From Actinoallomurus purpureus (GTDB lineage: Bacteria > Actinomycetota > Actinomycetes > Streptosporangiales > Streptosporangiaceae), in assembly GCF_024055795.1 (NCBI RefSeq), contig NZ_JAMXMY010000008.1, positions 62,001 to 126,000 of the forward strand: DNA of 64,000 nt. The letters are read 5' to 3'. The position numbers and the translations under genes are program-made. Positions 1 through 8,680 of this stretch are shown here, in pieces (the stretch's first letter is position 1; each line of letters begins with the position of its first letter). The notes under the pieces were generated by a model that saw only the letters and a program-made list of their open reading frames with translations, ran no database searches and was not told where the DNA came from.

Positions 1-252
1 ATAGACGGCCGCGAGCACGAACAGGCCGACACCGGCGAGCGGCATCAGGCAGCCGGCCCAGAAGTTCACCCAGTCACCGACGCTCGGATGCGCGCCGGGA
101 CGCCAGCGCGCACTCGCCGGGCGCCGCAGCTCCCCGATGACGAATCCGGCGACGAGAACCGCGCCGACGACGGCGGGGACGAGCGGGCTCCACCAGGCGT
201 AACGCACGACGTACGCGCCCGGGCCGAAGCTCGACCGTGACCGTTGCCCCAT
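1..252 (-). CDS. Membrane protein, N-terminal fragment (cut by window edge)
   Basis: The first 84 codons of a gene that leaves the window. It starts at an ATG preceded by GGGAGTGAGGG, a good ribosome binding site. The visible part has a short basic N-terminus, a hydrophobic helix at about residues 22-40, a basic loop, and a second hydrophobic stretch from about 66 to the edge, so an integral membrane protein is likely. It is transcribed divergently from the succinate dehydrogenase operon. I do not recognise the family; no catalytic motif is visible in the part present. Confidence 0.6.
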   Translation of the reverse strand, partial: MGQRSRSSFGPGAYVVRYAWWSPLVPAVVGAVLVAGFVIGELRRPASARWRPGAHPSVGDWVNFWAGCLMPLAGVGLFVLAAVY

Positions 253-550
253 CCCTCACTCCCGTCAGGCGACTCCCGGGAGCCGCGATCTCATGCCATC
301 CCACGAGCACACAATCGGACATTAGCGGAACAAACGCCTATTAGGCATCATAATTCACAAATACCGATTTTGGTCACATTTGGCGCATAATTAGCCCGGT
401 TACTCGCTAGTAAGTGGGCAGTTTCACATTCGGTGACCGCGCCTCGTATCTTGCTCGTGACAACTCCCTAATAACGTAGAGCGCCCCGCAGAGGAGAGGC
501 TGGAGTATAGGCGGCCCTCCCAGGCGATGTGCCTTCGATGGAGACTCCGG
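253..550. promoter_or_regulatory. Divergent intergenic region upstream of sdhCAB
   Basis: About 300 bases without a gene. The middle (roughly 310-480) is markedly AT-richer than the surrounding sequence and should carry the divergent promoters for the sdh operon and the membrane protein. A small perfect inverted repeat GCCTA-T-TAGGC lies at 336-346, and TCAC-N5-GTGA lies at 426-438. No motif can be tied to a known regulator with confidence. Confidence 0.5.
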
Positions 551-1381
551 ATGACGCAGACGACGGTGGACGCGCCGGCCAAGGATCGAGCCCGGATCCC
601 GGCGCGCACCCTACGCACGGACCGCTATTGGACCAGCCCCCTGACCACGTTCATCGTGTTCACGGCGTGGGTGATCTACGCGACCGTACGCTCGATGATG
701 GGCAGCAGTTTCTGGGTTGAGAAGTACCACTACCTGACGCCGTTCTACTCGCCGTGCGTCAGCAAGGCGTGCCCGGCCGGGGCCGCGGACTTCGGCAGGT
801 TCGTCCCCGACCACCTGCCGTTCTTCATCCCGTACGCCCTGATCTCCCTGCCGTTCCTGCTCGGGTTCCGGCTGACGTGCTACTACTACCGCAAGTCGTA
901 CTACCGGGCGTTCTGGCTCACCCCGTCGGCGTGCGCGGTCCCGGACAAGAGCCCCGCCCGCAAGACGCCCGGCGCCTACTCCGGCGAGACGCGGTTGCCG
1001 CTCATCCTGCAGAACGCCCACCGCTACTTCTGGGTGGTCGCGGCCCTCATCTCCCTCGTCAACACGTGGGACGCGATCAACGCCTTCCACGGCAAGGACG
1101 GCGGCTTCGGCATCGGGCTGGGCACCATCATCCTGTGGGTCAACGTGATCATGCTGTGGGGCTACACCCTGTCCTGCCACTCGTGCCGGCACGTCATGGG
1201 CGGGCGCCTGAAGAGCTTCTCCAAGCACCCCGTCCGCTACTGGCTCTGGACGCAGATCAGCAAGCTGAACGCCCGGCACGGGCAGTTCGCGCTGATCACG
1301 CTCGGCACTCTCGCGCTGGCCGACGCGTACGTCGCACTCGTCGCGCACGGCTCATTCTCCGACCTGCGGATCTTCAACTAA
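551..1381 (+). CDS. sdhC: Succinate dehydrogenase membrane-anchor subunit
   Basis: Anchors the SdhAB catalytic dimer in the cytoplasmic membrane and passes electrons to menaquinone. The 276-residue protein has about five hydrophobic helices (near 28-46, 86-106, 160-178, 190-208, 245-265) and several conserved His/Tyr residues around them. This is the single large anchor of the actinobacterial Sdh1 type rather than two short SdhC/SdhD proteins. I chose the ATG preceded by GGAGACTCCGG; an ATG eight codons earlier has no good binding site. It sits 12 nt upstream of sdhA, so sdhCAB is one operon. Identity comes mainly from context and topology. Confidence 0.85.
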   Translation: MTQTTVDAPAKDRARIPARTLRTDRYWTSPLTTFIVFTAWVIYATVRSMMGSSFWVEKYHYLTPFYSPCVSKACPAGAADFGRFVPDHLPFFIPYALISLPFLLGFRLTCYYYRKSYYRAFWLTPSACAVPDKSPARKTPGAYSGETRLPLILQNAHRYFWVVAALISLVNTWDAINAFHGKDGGFGIGLGTIILWVNVIMLWGYTLSCHSCRHVMGGRLKSFSKHPVRYWLWTQISKLNARHGQFALITLGTLALADAYVALVAHGSFSDLRIFN

Positions 1382-1393
1382 GGACGACCACAA

Positions 1394-3304
1394 GTGACTG
1401 ACATTGAGAGGCTGCAGTACGACGTCGTCGTCATCGGCGCCGGCGGCGCCGGACTGCGCGCCGCGATCGAGGCGCGGCTGCAGGGCAAGAAGACCGCGAT
1501 CATCTCCAAGTCGCTCTTCGGCAAGGCCCACACGGTCATGGCCGAGGGCGGTGCCGCGGCGGCCATGGGCAACGCCAACCCGAATGACAACTGGCAGGTC
1601 CACTACCGCGACACCATGCGCGGCGGGAAGTTCCTCAACAACTGGCGCATGGCCGAGCTGCACGCCAAGGAGGCCCCCGAGCGCATCTGGGAGCTGGAGG
1701 CCTGGGGCGCGCTGTTCGACCGCACCAAGGACGGCAAGATCAGCCAGCGCAACTTCGGCGGGCACGAGTACCCGCGCCTCGCGCACGTCGGCGACCGCAC
1801 CGGCCTGGAGCTGATCCGCACCTGCCAGCAGAAGATCGTCGCTCTCCAGCAGGAGGACCACAAGGAGTTCGGCGACTACGACGCGCGGCTGCGGGTCTTC
1901 GCCGAGACGACGGTCACCCGGCTCCTCAAGGACGAGCAGGGCAGGATCTGCGGAGCGTTCGGCTACATCCGCGAGACCGGAAAGTTCGTGGTCTTCGAGG
2001 CGCCCGCCGTGGTGCTCGCCACCGGCGGCATCGGCAAGTCCTTCAAGGTGACCTCCAACTCCTGGGAGTACACCGGGGACGGCCACGCGCTCGCACTGCT
2101 GGCCGGCGCGTCGCTGATCAACATGGAGTTCGTGCAGTTCCACCCGACCGGCATGGTCTGGCCGCCGTCGGTCAAGGGCATCCTCGTCACCGAGTCCGTA
2201 CGCGGCGACGGCGGCGTGCTGAAGAACTCCGACGACAAGCGCTTCATGTTCGAGTACATCCCCGAGGTGTTCAAGGACAAGTACGCGACGACGGAGGAAG
2301 AGGCCGACGGCTGGTACGAGGACCCGGACAACAACCGGCGCCCACCCGAGCTGCTGCCCCGTGACGAGGTCGCCCGCGCGATCAACTCCGAGGTCAAGGC
2401 CGGCCGCGGATCACCGCACGGCGGCGTCTTCCTCGACATCGCCTCCCGCCTCAAGCCCGAGCAGATCATCAAGCGGCTGCCGTCGATGCACCACCAGTTC
2501 AAGGAGCTGGCCGACGTCGACATCACGGCCGAGCCCATGGAGGTCGGCCCGACCTGCCACTACGTCATGGGCGGCGTCGAGGTCGACCCCGACACCGCCG
2601 CCGCGCTCGTCCCGGGCCTGTTCGCCGCCGGCGAGGTCTCCGGCGGCATGCACGGGTCCAACCGCCTCGGCGGTAACTCCCTGTCCGACCTGCTGGTCTT
2701 CGGACGCCGGGCCGGACTGGGCGCCTCGGAGTACGCCTCCGCCACCACCGTGTCGGTGCCGGAGTCGGAGATCGAGGCGGCGATGGCCGAGGCCCTCGAG
2801 CCGTACGAGCGCGAGGCCGGGGAGAACCCCTACACGGTGCACCAGGAGCTCCAGCAGACGATGAACGACCTCGTCGGCATCATCCGCCGCGAGGACGAGC
2901 TGGAGCAGGCCATCGAGGCCCTCGGCAAGCTCCGCGAGCGCGTCCAGAACGTCGCGGTCGCACCCTCGGCCGGCGCGTCGCCCAAGGAGGGCCAGGGCCC
3001 CGCCTACCATCCCGGCTGGCACCTCGCCCTGGACCTGCGCAACATGATGATCGTCTCGGAGTGCGTCGCGCGCGCCGCCCTCGAACGCCAGGAGAGCCGC
3101 GGCGGCCACACCCGCGACGACTACCCGAAGATGTCCGCCGACTGGCGCAAGGTCAACCTGGTCTGCCGGGTCCGCGACGGCGTCGTCGAGCTCAAGCGCC
3201 AGGACATGGAGCCGATGCGGGAGGACCTGCTCTCGCTCTTCGAACTCGACGAGCTGCAGAAGTACCTGACCGAGGGCGAGCTCCCCGCTGAGGAGAAGAA
3301 CTGA
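1394..3304 (+). CDS. sdhA: Succinate dehydrogenase flavoprotein subunit
   Basis: Oxidises succinate to fumarate at a covalently bound FAD. The 636-residue protein opens with the FAD-binding glycine motif VVVIGAGGAGLRAA, followed by the HTVMAEGG segment that carries the flavin-linking histidine in this family. The C-terminal half has the GSNRLGGNSLSDLLVFG signature and the fumarate reductase/SDH C-terminal domain. The start is GTG with AGGACGACC upstream. The stop is directly followed by sdhB (1 nt gap), consistent with translational coupling. The product fumarate is used by the two fumarases at the other end of the window. Confidence 0.97.
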   Translation: MTDIERLQYDVVVIGAGGAGLRAAIEARLQGKKTAIISKSLFGKAHTVMAEGGAAAAMGNANPNDNWQVHYRDTMRGGKFLNNWRMAELHAKEAPERIWELEAWGALFDRTKDGKISQRNFGGHEYPRLAHVGDRTGLELIRTCQQKIVALQQEDHKEFGDYDARLRVFAETTVTRLLKDEQGRICGAFGYIRETGKFVVFEAPAVVLATGGIGKSFKVTSNSWEYTGDGHALALLAGASLINMEFVQFHPTGMVWPPSVKGILVTESVRGDGGVLKNSDDKRFMFEYIPEVFKDKYATTEEEADGWYEDPDNNRRPPELLPRDEVARAINSEVKAGRGSPHGGVFLDIASRLKPEQIIKRLPSMHHQFKELADVDITAEPMEVGPTCHYVMGGVEVDPDTAAALVPGLFAAGEVSGGMHGSNRLGGNSLSDLLVFGRRAGLGASEYASATTVSVPESEIEAAMAEALEPYEREAGENPYTVHQELQQTMNDLVGIIRREDELEQAIEALGKLRERVQNVAVAPSAGASPKEGQGPAYHPGWHLALDLRNMMIVSECVARAALERQESRGGHTRDDYPKMSADWRKVNLVCRVRDGVVELKRQDMEPMREDLLSLFELDELQKYLTEGELPAEEKN

Positions 3305-3305
3305 G

Positions 3306-4076
3306 ATGGGCTACAAGGCGAAGTTCCGGGTCTGGCGCGGCGACGCGGGTGAAGGCGAGCTCAAGGACTACACGGTCGAGGTCAACGAGGGCGAGGTCGT
3401 CCTCGACGTCATCCACCGGCTGCAGGCCACCGAGGCGCAGGACCTGGCCGTCCGCTGGAACTGCAAGGCCGGCAAGTGCGGCTCCTGTTCCGCCGAGATC
3501 AACGGCAGGCCGCGGCTGATGTGCATGACGCGGATGTCGACGTTCGCCGAGGACGAGACCGTCACGGTCACGCCGATGCGCACGTTCCCGGTCATCCGCG
3601 ACCTGGTCACCGACGTCTCCTACAACTACGAGAAGGCGCGGGAGGTCCCGTCCTTCGACGGCGGCGACGTCAAGCCCGGCGAGTTCCGCATGCAGCAGGT
3701 GGACGTCGAGCGCTCGCAGGAGTTCCGCAAGTGCATCGAATGCTTCCTGTGCAACAACACCTGCCACGTCATCCGCGACCATGAGGAGAACAAGGAGCAC
3801 TTCTCCGGTCCGCGCTTCCTCATGCGGGTCGCCGAGCTGGAGATGCACCCGGCCGACGTGGCCGACCGCCGGCAGATCGCCCAGGACGAGTTCGGGCTCG
3901 GCTACTGCAACATCACCAAGTGCTGCACCGAGGTCTGCCCCGAGCACATCAAGATCACCGACAACGCGCTCATCCCCATGAAGGAGCGCGTCGTGGGCCG
4001 CCGCTACGACCCGCTGGTCTGGCTCGGCTCCAAGATCGGCATCGTGAAGCGCGACAAGGAGACCCCCAAGGCCTGA
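3306..4076 (+). CDS. sdhB: Succinate dehydrogenase iron-sulfur subunit
   Basis: Transfers electrons from SdhA flavin through three Fe-S clusters to the membrane quinone. In 256 residues it shows the [2Fe-2S] ferredoxin cysteines (CKAGKCGSC and a later C), the CIECFLCNNTC cluster, and a second ferredoxin-like group CNITKCCTEVCP. Length is normal for the family. It begins 1 nt after sdhA and ends just before a strong hairpin terminator, so it is the last gene of the operon. Confidence 0.97.
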   Translation: MGYKAKFRVWRGDAGEGELKDYTVEVNEGEVVLDVIHRLQATEAQDLAVRWNCKAGKCGSCSAEINGRPRLMCMTRMSTFAEDETVTVTPMRTFPVIRDLVTDVSYNYEKAREVPSFDGGDVKPGEFRMQQVDVERSQEFRKCIECFLCNNTCHVIRDHEENKEHFSGPRFLMRVAELEMHPADVADRRQIAQDEFGLGYCNITKCCTEVCPEHIKITDNALIPMKERVVGRRYDPLVWLGSKIGIVKRDKETPKA

Positions 4077-4087
4077 CCGGCCGGCCC

Positions 4088-4122
4088 GCGCGGCGTCCCG
4101 GCGAGTCGCCGGGACGCCGCGC
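4088..4122 (+). terminator. Strong hairpin terminator of sdhCAB
   Basis: Arms 4088-4104 and 4106-4122 are perfectly complementary (17 nt each, effective loop 3-5 nt), starting 11 nt after the sdhB stop. There is no U-tract, as is common for actinobacterial hairpin terminators. Confidence 0.85.
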
Positions 4123-4328
4123 GTGCCGCTCGCCGCGGCCGCCGGTCGGTGGCTCGGGCGTTGGCGCGCCGCCACGCCGAGGCCGCGTCGCCGCGTGATC
4201 GACGGTCACAGCCGCCGACCCGTGTCCCGCTCCGGCGAAGCGGACAAACAGGATCAGCACGGCCTGGTCATGTGAACTGAGACCCGCGGCGCTCTAACCT
4301 GTGACGGGTGGAAGCCGAGGAGACAGAG

Positions 4329-4910
4329 ATGTCCAACGCCCCCGACGATCCCGGACACCGTCCCCCACCCCCCCGCCAGGGCGACCCCCAGCCGTATCAG
4401 GGCGATCCTCAGCCGTATCGCGACGATTCACAGCCCTATCAGGGCGACCCAGGCCCGTATCAAGGTGGGCAGCCGCCGTACAGCGGATACCCCCCGCCGC
4501 CGAACCAGCCCCCGCCTCCGGCCAGCCCCTGGCAGGGCCCGCCCCCCGGCTACGGCCCCCCTCCGCACGCCCCCCAGGGATCACCGGGCTACCCACCCCG
4601 CCCCGCTGGCAAGGGCTTCTTCGGCGCGATCTTCGACATGAACTTCGACCACATGATCACGGTCAAGCTCGCCCGAGTGATCTACGTCGTCTTCCTGCTA
4701 CTGATCAGCTTCTTCTCTCTGATCATCCTGTGGTATGGGTACTCGATCTTCCAGTGGAACGCATTGCTGGGACTCATGGTCAGCTTCGCTGCGCCACTGA
4801 CCTGGATCTTCTACGTCCTGGTCCTCCGTGTCTCCATGGAATTCGTGATCAACCAGTTCAAGATCACCGAGCACCTGAAGGCGATACGCGAGCGGGGAGA
4901 TCTGCGCTGA
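4329..4910 (+). CDS. DUF4282 membrane protein with Pro/Tyr/Gln-rich repeat tail
   Basis: A 193-residue protein of unknown function. The N-terminal half is low-complexity, with repeated QPYQGDP-type units followed by proline-rich sequence. The C-terminal part has two hydrophobic helices (about 115-137 and 148-168) and ends in a short charged tail, as in DUF4282 proteins. The ATG is preceded by GAGGAG at a good distance; a GTG seven codons earlier lacks a binding site. It lies 70 nt upstream of a membrane kinase gene on the same strand and may be co-transcribed with it. The disordered repeats may be a protein-interaction surface; that is inference. Confidence 0.75.
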   Translation: MSNAPDDPGHRPPPPRQGDPQPYQGDPQPYRDDSQPYQGDPGPYQGGQPPYSGYPPPPNQPPPPASPWQGPPPGYGPPPHAPQGSPGYPPRPAGKGFFGAIFDMNFDHMITVKLARVIYVVFLLLISFFSLIILWYGYSIFQWNALLGLMVSFAAPLTWIFYVLVLRVSMEFVINQFKITEHLKAIRERGDLR

Positions 4911-4980
4911 TCACTGTGGCCCGCCAAGGCCAGGGCGTTAGGCTCTCGGAAGCACCTACTGACGTGGCGAGGGACAGGTA

Positions 4981-7353
4981 GTGGCGGACATCGAAGGGCC
5001 GTCCGAGACACGGCGCGAGGAGTTCGGGACGCGTCGGGACACAGCACCATCCCAACATGACGCGCCGGGTGCCACCCGTCGGGACGGCGGCTCGCCCGGG
5101 CCCTCCCTCGTCCGGCTCCCCGCCGACCTCGGCGACCGCCTCTCGGTACTAGGTGAGCTCCCCGCGCAGGGCGCGGAATCCGACCTGTTGCACGTCCGGG
5201 ACCACGCGGGCACGGAGCTCGTCGTCAAGATCTTCCGGCGCGGCTTCACCGCCGACCGCTCGGTGTGGCAGAAACTGCCGACGCTCGACTCCCCGCATGT
5301 CGTGCGCATCCTCGAGACGGGACACGCCGAGGGACGCGACTACGAGGTCATCGAGTACGTTCCGGCGGGTAACCTGCGGGTCCTCGGGGCTCAACTGCCT
5401 CCGGCCCTGGTCGCCGAGGTCGTCGCACAGCTCGCGGGCGGGTTGGACCGGCTGCACGCGGCCGGGATCGTGCACCGCGATCTGAAGCCGGAGAACGTCC
5501 TGGTCCGCGGCACGACCCCGCTCCGCCTCGCCATCACCGACTTCGGCCTGAGCCGGGTGATCGAGCAGAGTGTGGTCTTCGCCTCGTCGTCGCGCACTCT
5601 CGCGTACGCCGCGCCGGAGTCGCTGTCCGGACAGGTCTCCCCCGCCCGTGACTGGTGGTCACTCGGCATCATCGCGCGGGAGCTGTTGACCGGCCGTACC
5701 CCGTTCGCGGGCATGAGCGAGACCGCGGTCGTCGACCATCTCGCGACCCGCACGATCGACTGCGACGACATCGCCGACCCTCGGATGCGTCTGCTCTGCC
5801 AGGGCCTGCTGACCCGTGACCCGCGTAAACGATGGAGCGGTGACGAGGTCGGGCAGTGGCTCGGCGGGGAGAATCCCGCGGTGGCCACGCCGGCGCCTCC
5901 CAGCGCGTCACCGCTCTCCGCAGGCGCCTCTTCGGGCGCGCTGGCCTTCGGCGGCCGGACGTACACCGACCGAAGTGAACTCGCGCGCGCGTTGATGGCC
6001 GACTGGGAGCCCGCGGCCCGCTACTTCTTCGGGACGATGTACACCCCTGTCGGTCCGAGCGAGGCGTGGCAGGCACTACGCGGCTGGCTGAACGGCTTCG
6101 GCGACGATTCAGAAAGCCGCATCCGCCTCATCGACGAACACCTGACCGGCGACCGTCCACCCGACGTCAAACTGCTGTACCTGCTGCGCTGGCTGGATCC
6201 GACCCTCGACCCGCACTTCCTCGGGCTGCGCCTGCTCCCCGAAGACCTCCCCGTCCTGGCTGCCATCGTCGACGACGAGCACCATCCCGACCACCACACG
6301 GCGGCGCGCGCGGCGCGGGCCCTCTGGGAGCATCGGCTGCTGCCCGTCCTGGCGGGTTTCTCCGGAACCGACGAACTGACCGCGATCGACCACCGCTGGC
6401 AGGGACTGGTGACGTCCTGGAACCGGCAGGCCGAATGGCTGCGTTCCCAGCTGCCCCGATCGGCGAACCGCCTGTCCGACGCGGGCGCCGCCGGCCTGGA
6501 CGAGCCCCCCGTCATCTTGGTCACGCTGCTCGCGCTCGCGGGACACCCCGACGAGGCCCAGCGATCACTGGCCGTGGCAGCCGATCGTGCCCGCGACTCG
6601 GTACGGGAACCGGTTCCCTGGTTCGCCTGGCTCTCCGATCAGGCCGGGGACGATCTCCTCCGACTGTTCGCAGTGATCCGTACGGCCCCGGACGCGGTGC
6701 TCGAGGTCGAGGCGACGGCTCGCCGACACTACGAGGCCGAACAACGATCCGCCGAGGGTCGTGGGCACTGGGAAGAACGGGAGCGGCACCGGCTGTCAGG
6801 ACGCCGGGCGGCCATGATCCGCGCCGTGCTGTGGACCCTCCCGCTGGCGGTCCTCTGGATCGGCGGCGGTCGGGTGATCCTGAGCATCGTCCGGCTGGCC
6901 TCTTCGGAGCGGGGCGGTCAGGCCGTCGACACCTCCGCCTTCACTCTGCCGTTCCTGCTGATCGGCGCCATCGCCTGGGTGGTCGACACCGGGTCCGAGG
7001 TCTTCCTCGCTTCCAAGCTGGGCGCCGACTACATGAGTTCCACGCCATGGTCACCACTGGCGAAGATCTTCGGTTCGACGAGCCGGGCGTTGTCCGGAGC
7101 TTCTCAGGCGGTATCACGGAGGAGTCGAAGAACCGGCAACCGGGGGTGCGGAGTCGCGGTTCTTCTCTGCGTCCTGCCTCTCCTCATGCTTCTCATTCTG
7201 ATCCCCGCATTGGTCGCCGTCTCGTGGCTGCTCTGGCTGGCGGTGCTGGTCATGGTGCCGCTTGCACACATCGTCGTGACGGCCGTGCGGATGCAGCGGT
7301 GGCGACAAGCGCATGAAACGGCCCGGGAGCAGGCTGTGGGAGGACGACTGTGA
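4981..7353 (+). CDS. Membrane-anchored Ser/Thr protein kinase with helical middle domain
   Basis: A 790-residue PknB-like kinase. The ATP-anchoring lysine is K83 in ELVVKIF, the catalytic loop is HRDLKPEN (D167), and the metal-binding DFG is at 187-189. The usual glycine-rich nucleotide loop GxGxxG is absent; the matching segment reads LGELPAQGAES. After the kinase lobe (to about 300) come a Pro/Ala/Ser linker, a helical region of about 300 residues that I do not recognise, and a cluster of three or four transmembrane helices near the C-terminus. It starts with GTG. The next gene overlaps its stop by 4 nt, so the two products are probably made together. Activity is inferred from the retained K/D/D residues. 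Confidence 0.9.
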   Translation: MADIEGPSETRREEFGTRRDTAPSQHDAPGATRRDGGSPGPSLVRLPADLGDRLSVLGELPAQGAESDLLHVRDHAGTELVVKIFRRGFTADRSVWQKLPTLDSPHVVRILETGHAEGRDYEVIEYVPAGNLRVLGAQLPPALVAEVVAQLAGGLDRLHAAGIVHRDLKPENVLVRGTTPLRLAITDFGLSRVIEQSVVFASSSRTLAYAAPESLSGQVSPARDWWSLGIIARELLTGRTPFAGMSETAVVDHLATRTIDCDDIADPRMRLLCQGLLTRDPRKRWSGDEVGQWLGGENPAVATPAPPSASPLSAGASSGALAFGGRTYTDRSELARALMADWEPAARYFFGTMYTPVGPSEAWQALRGWLNGFGDDSESRIRLIDEHLTGDRPPDVKLLYLLRWLDPTLDPHFLGLRLLPEDLPVLAAIVDDEHHPDHHTAARAARALWEHRLLPVLAGFSGTDELTAIDHRWQGLVTSWNRQAEWLRSQLPRSANRLSDAGAAGLDEPPVILVTLLALAGHPDEAQRSLAVAADRARDSVREPVPWFAWLSDQAGDDLLRLFAVIRTAPDAVLEVEATARRHYEAEQRSAEGRGHWEERERHRLSGRRAAMIRAVLWTLPLAVLWIGGGRVILSIVRLASSERGGQAVDTSAFTLPFLLIGAIAWVVDTGSEVFLASKLGADYMSSTPWSPLAKIFGSTSRALSGASQAVSRRSRRTGNRGCGVAVLLCVLPLLMLLILIPALVAVSWLLWLAVLVMVPLAHIVVTAVRMQRWRQAHETAREQAVGGRL

Positions 7354-8582
7354 GCAGTGGTGTGGAAGCGGACATCGCCCTTGACGCGGCCGTGATCGCC
7401 TCTCTAGGGCTCGTCCGCGTGATGGGTGGTGCCGCCGGATTGGCGGCAGCCGGCGCGGGGGCGCTCGCCGCCCTGGCCGAGGGGCGTGCCGAGGCGCAGG
7501 CACAACGGCTTCAGGAGGCCCAGGAGTTGGAGAAGACGGTCGGTGAGGCGCTGGACCGCACCGCTCGTATCGCCGCGCTCGCGCAATCCGCTCGCCACCA
7601 CGGCCTGGCCGTCGGCCTGCCGACCCCGATCGAGCTCGCCGGCCGGTCCGCCGATGAACTCGCCGCCTGGATCATCCAGGCGGACGCACAGATCGCGCCC
7701 GCCGAGGAGTCACTGGCGACGGCGATCGCCGAAGCGGCCACCGGACGCATCTTCGACGCCGCTTCGACGCCGCTCAAGGCCAGGCCGCAGGAAGGCCGAT
7801 CGTCCGCCGTGCCTCGCCCGCCGACCTCCCCTGATGACCTGACCCGCGTTCTCAAGCGGCTGGCACCGGACGCCGCCGGCGATGATCGGCGGTCCGTCAC
7901 GGAGGCAGCCGAACAGGTCGTGCACGCGCCGACGGCGTCGGAGGCCGAAGGGCGGCTCACCGAGGTTCGGATCCGTATCCAGGACGCCAACGAACGAGCC
8001 CGCGAGCGCCGTGACGGCAGGGCCGCCGCACTGCGATTCCTGCGGGAACTGGAGGCCCACCCCGCCGCGGAGTCCGTACGGCCACGGCTCGGCGAGGTCG
8101 CCGACGGAACACGTCCCTTCGATGAGGCGCTGCGTGCCGAGGCCGCCCGTCTCGTCGAGGACGCGCAACGGCAGGCCGAACATCGCTACGTGACCGAGGT
8201 CCTGCGTGAGACGTTCGGCGCGTTGGGATACGAGGTCGGCGACGGCTTCGAGACGCTGACCGCTCAGGACGGTGAAGCGGTGCTGACGCGAGGCGACTGG
8301 CCACAGCACGCCGTCAAGGTCCGCGTCGACGACGCCCGCCAGGTGCGGATGGCGTTGCTGCGTACCGAACCGGCGGAGAGCGACGAGCAGCGTCGTCTCG
8401 ACGTCGAGCGGGAGGAGCAGTGGTGCGCCTCCTTCGACGCGGCTCGGGAACGCCTCAGCGAGGCGGGCGTCCACGCCGACGTACGGTGGCGGGTCGAGCC
8501 GGGTACGCAGCGTCTCCCGGTCGCACAGCGACAGCGATCACGTCGCCAGCAGGACGAACAGCGCCGGGAACTCGGCAGGTGA
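7350..8582 (+). CDS. Coiled-coil protein coupled to the Ser/Thr kinase, function unknown
   Basis: A 410-residue protein I do not recognise. An Ala-rich hydrophobic segment near 20-45 could be membrane-associated. It is followed by long Ala/Glu/Arg-rich helices (about 45-130 and 190-280) typical of coiled coils. A more globular C-terminal part (about 280-390) contains alternating hydrophobic strands and conserved-looking Trp residues. The start overlaps the kinase stop (GTGA), suggesting translational coupling and that this is the kinase's partner or substrate. It ends just before a shared hairpin facing typA. Confidence 0.75.
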   Translation: MSSGVEADIALDAAVIASLGLVRVMGGAAGLAAAGAGALAALAEGRAEAQAQRLQEAQELEKTVGEALDRTARIAALAQSARHHGLAVGLPTPIELAGRSADELAAWIIQADAQIAPAEESLATAIAEAATGRIFDAASTPLKARPQEGRSSAVPRPPTSPDDLTRVLKRLAPDAAGDDRRSVTEAAEQVVHAPTASEAEGRLTEVRIRIQDANERARERRDGRAAALRFLRELEAHPAAESVRPRLGEVADGTRPFDEALRAEAARLVEDAQRQAEHRYVTEVLRETFGALGYEVGDGFETLTAQDGEAVLTRGDWPQHAVKVRVDDARQVRMALLRTEPAESDEQRRLDVEREEQWCASFDAARERLSEAGVHADVRWRVEPGTQRLPVAQRQRSRRQQDEQRRELGR

Positions 8583-8586
8583 AGCC

Positions 8587-8612
8587 CCGGGGTGGACGTC
8601 GTTCCACCCCGG
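8587..8612. terminator. Bidirectional hairpin between the coiled-coil gene and typA
   Basis: Perfect 10-bp stem (8587-8596 with 8603-8612) around a 6-nt loop, 5 nt after the coiled-coil gene stop and about 70 nt beyond the typA stop on the other strand. Confidence 0.7.
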
Positions 8613-8680
8613 TACCGGCCGTGCTCTGCCGGTCATTCGACGGGCACCGTCGTGGCGCCGCCGGTCCGGGGAGCCCGGGC

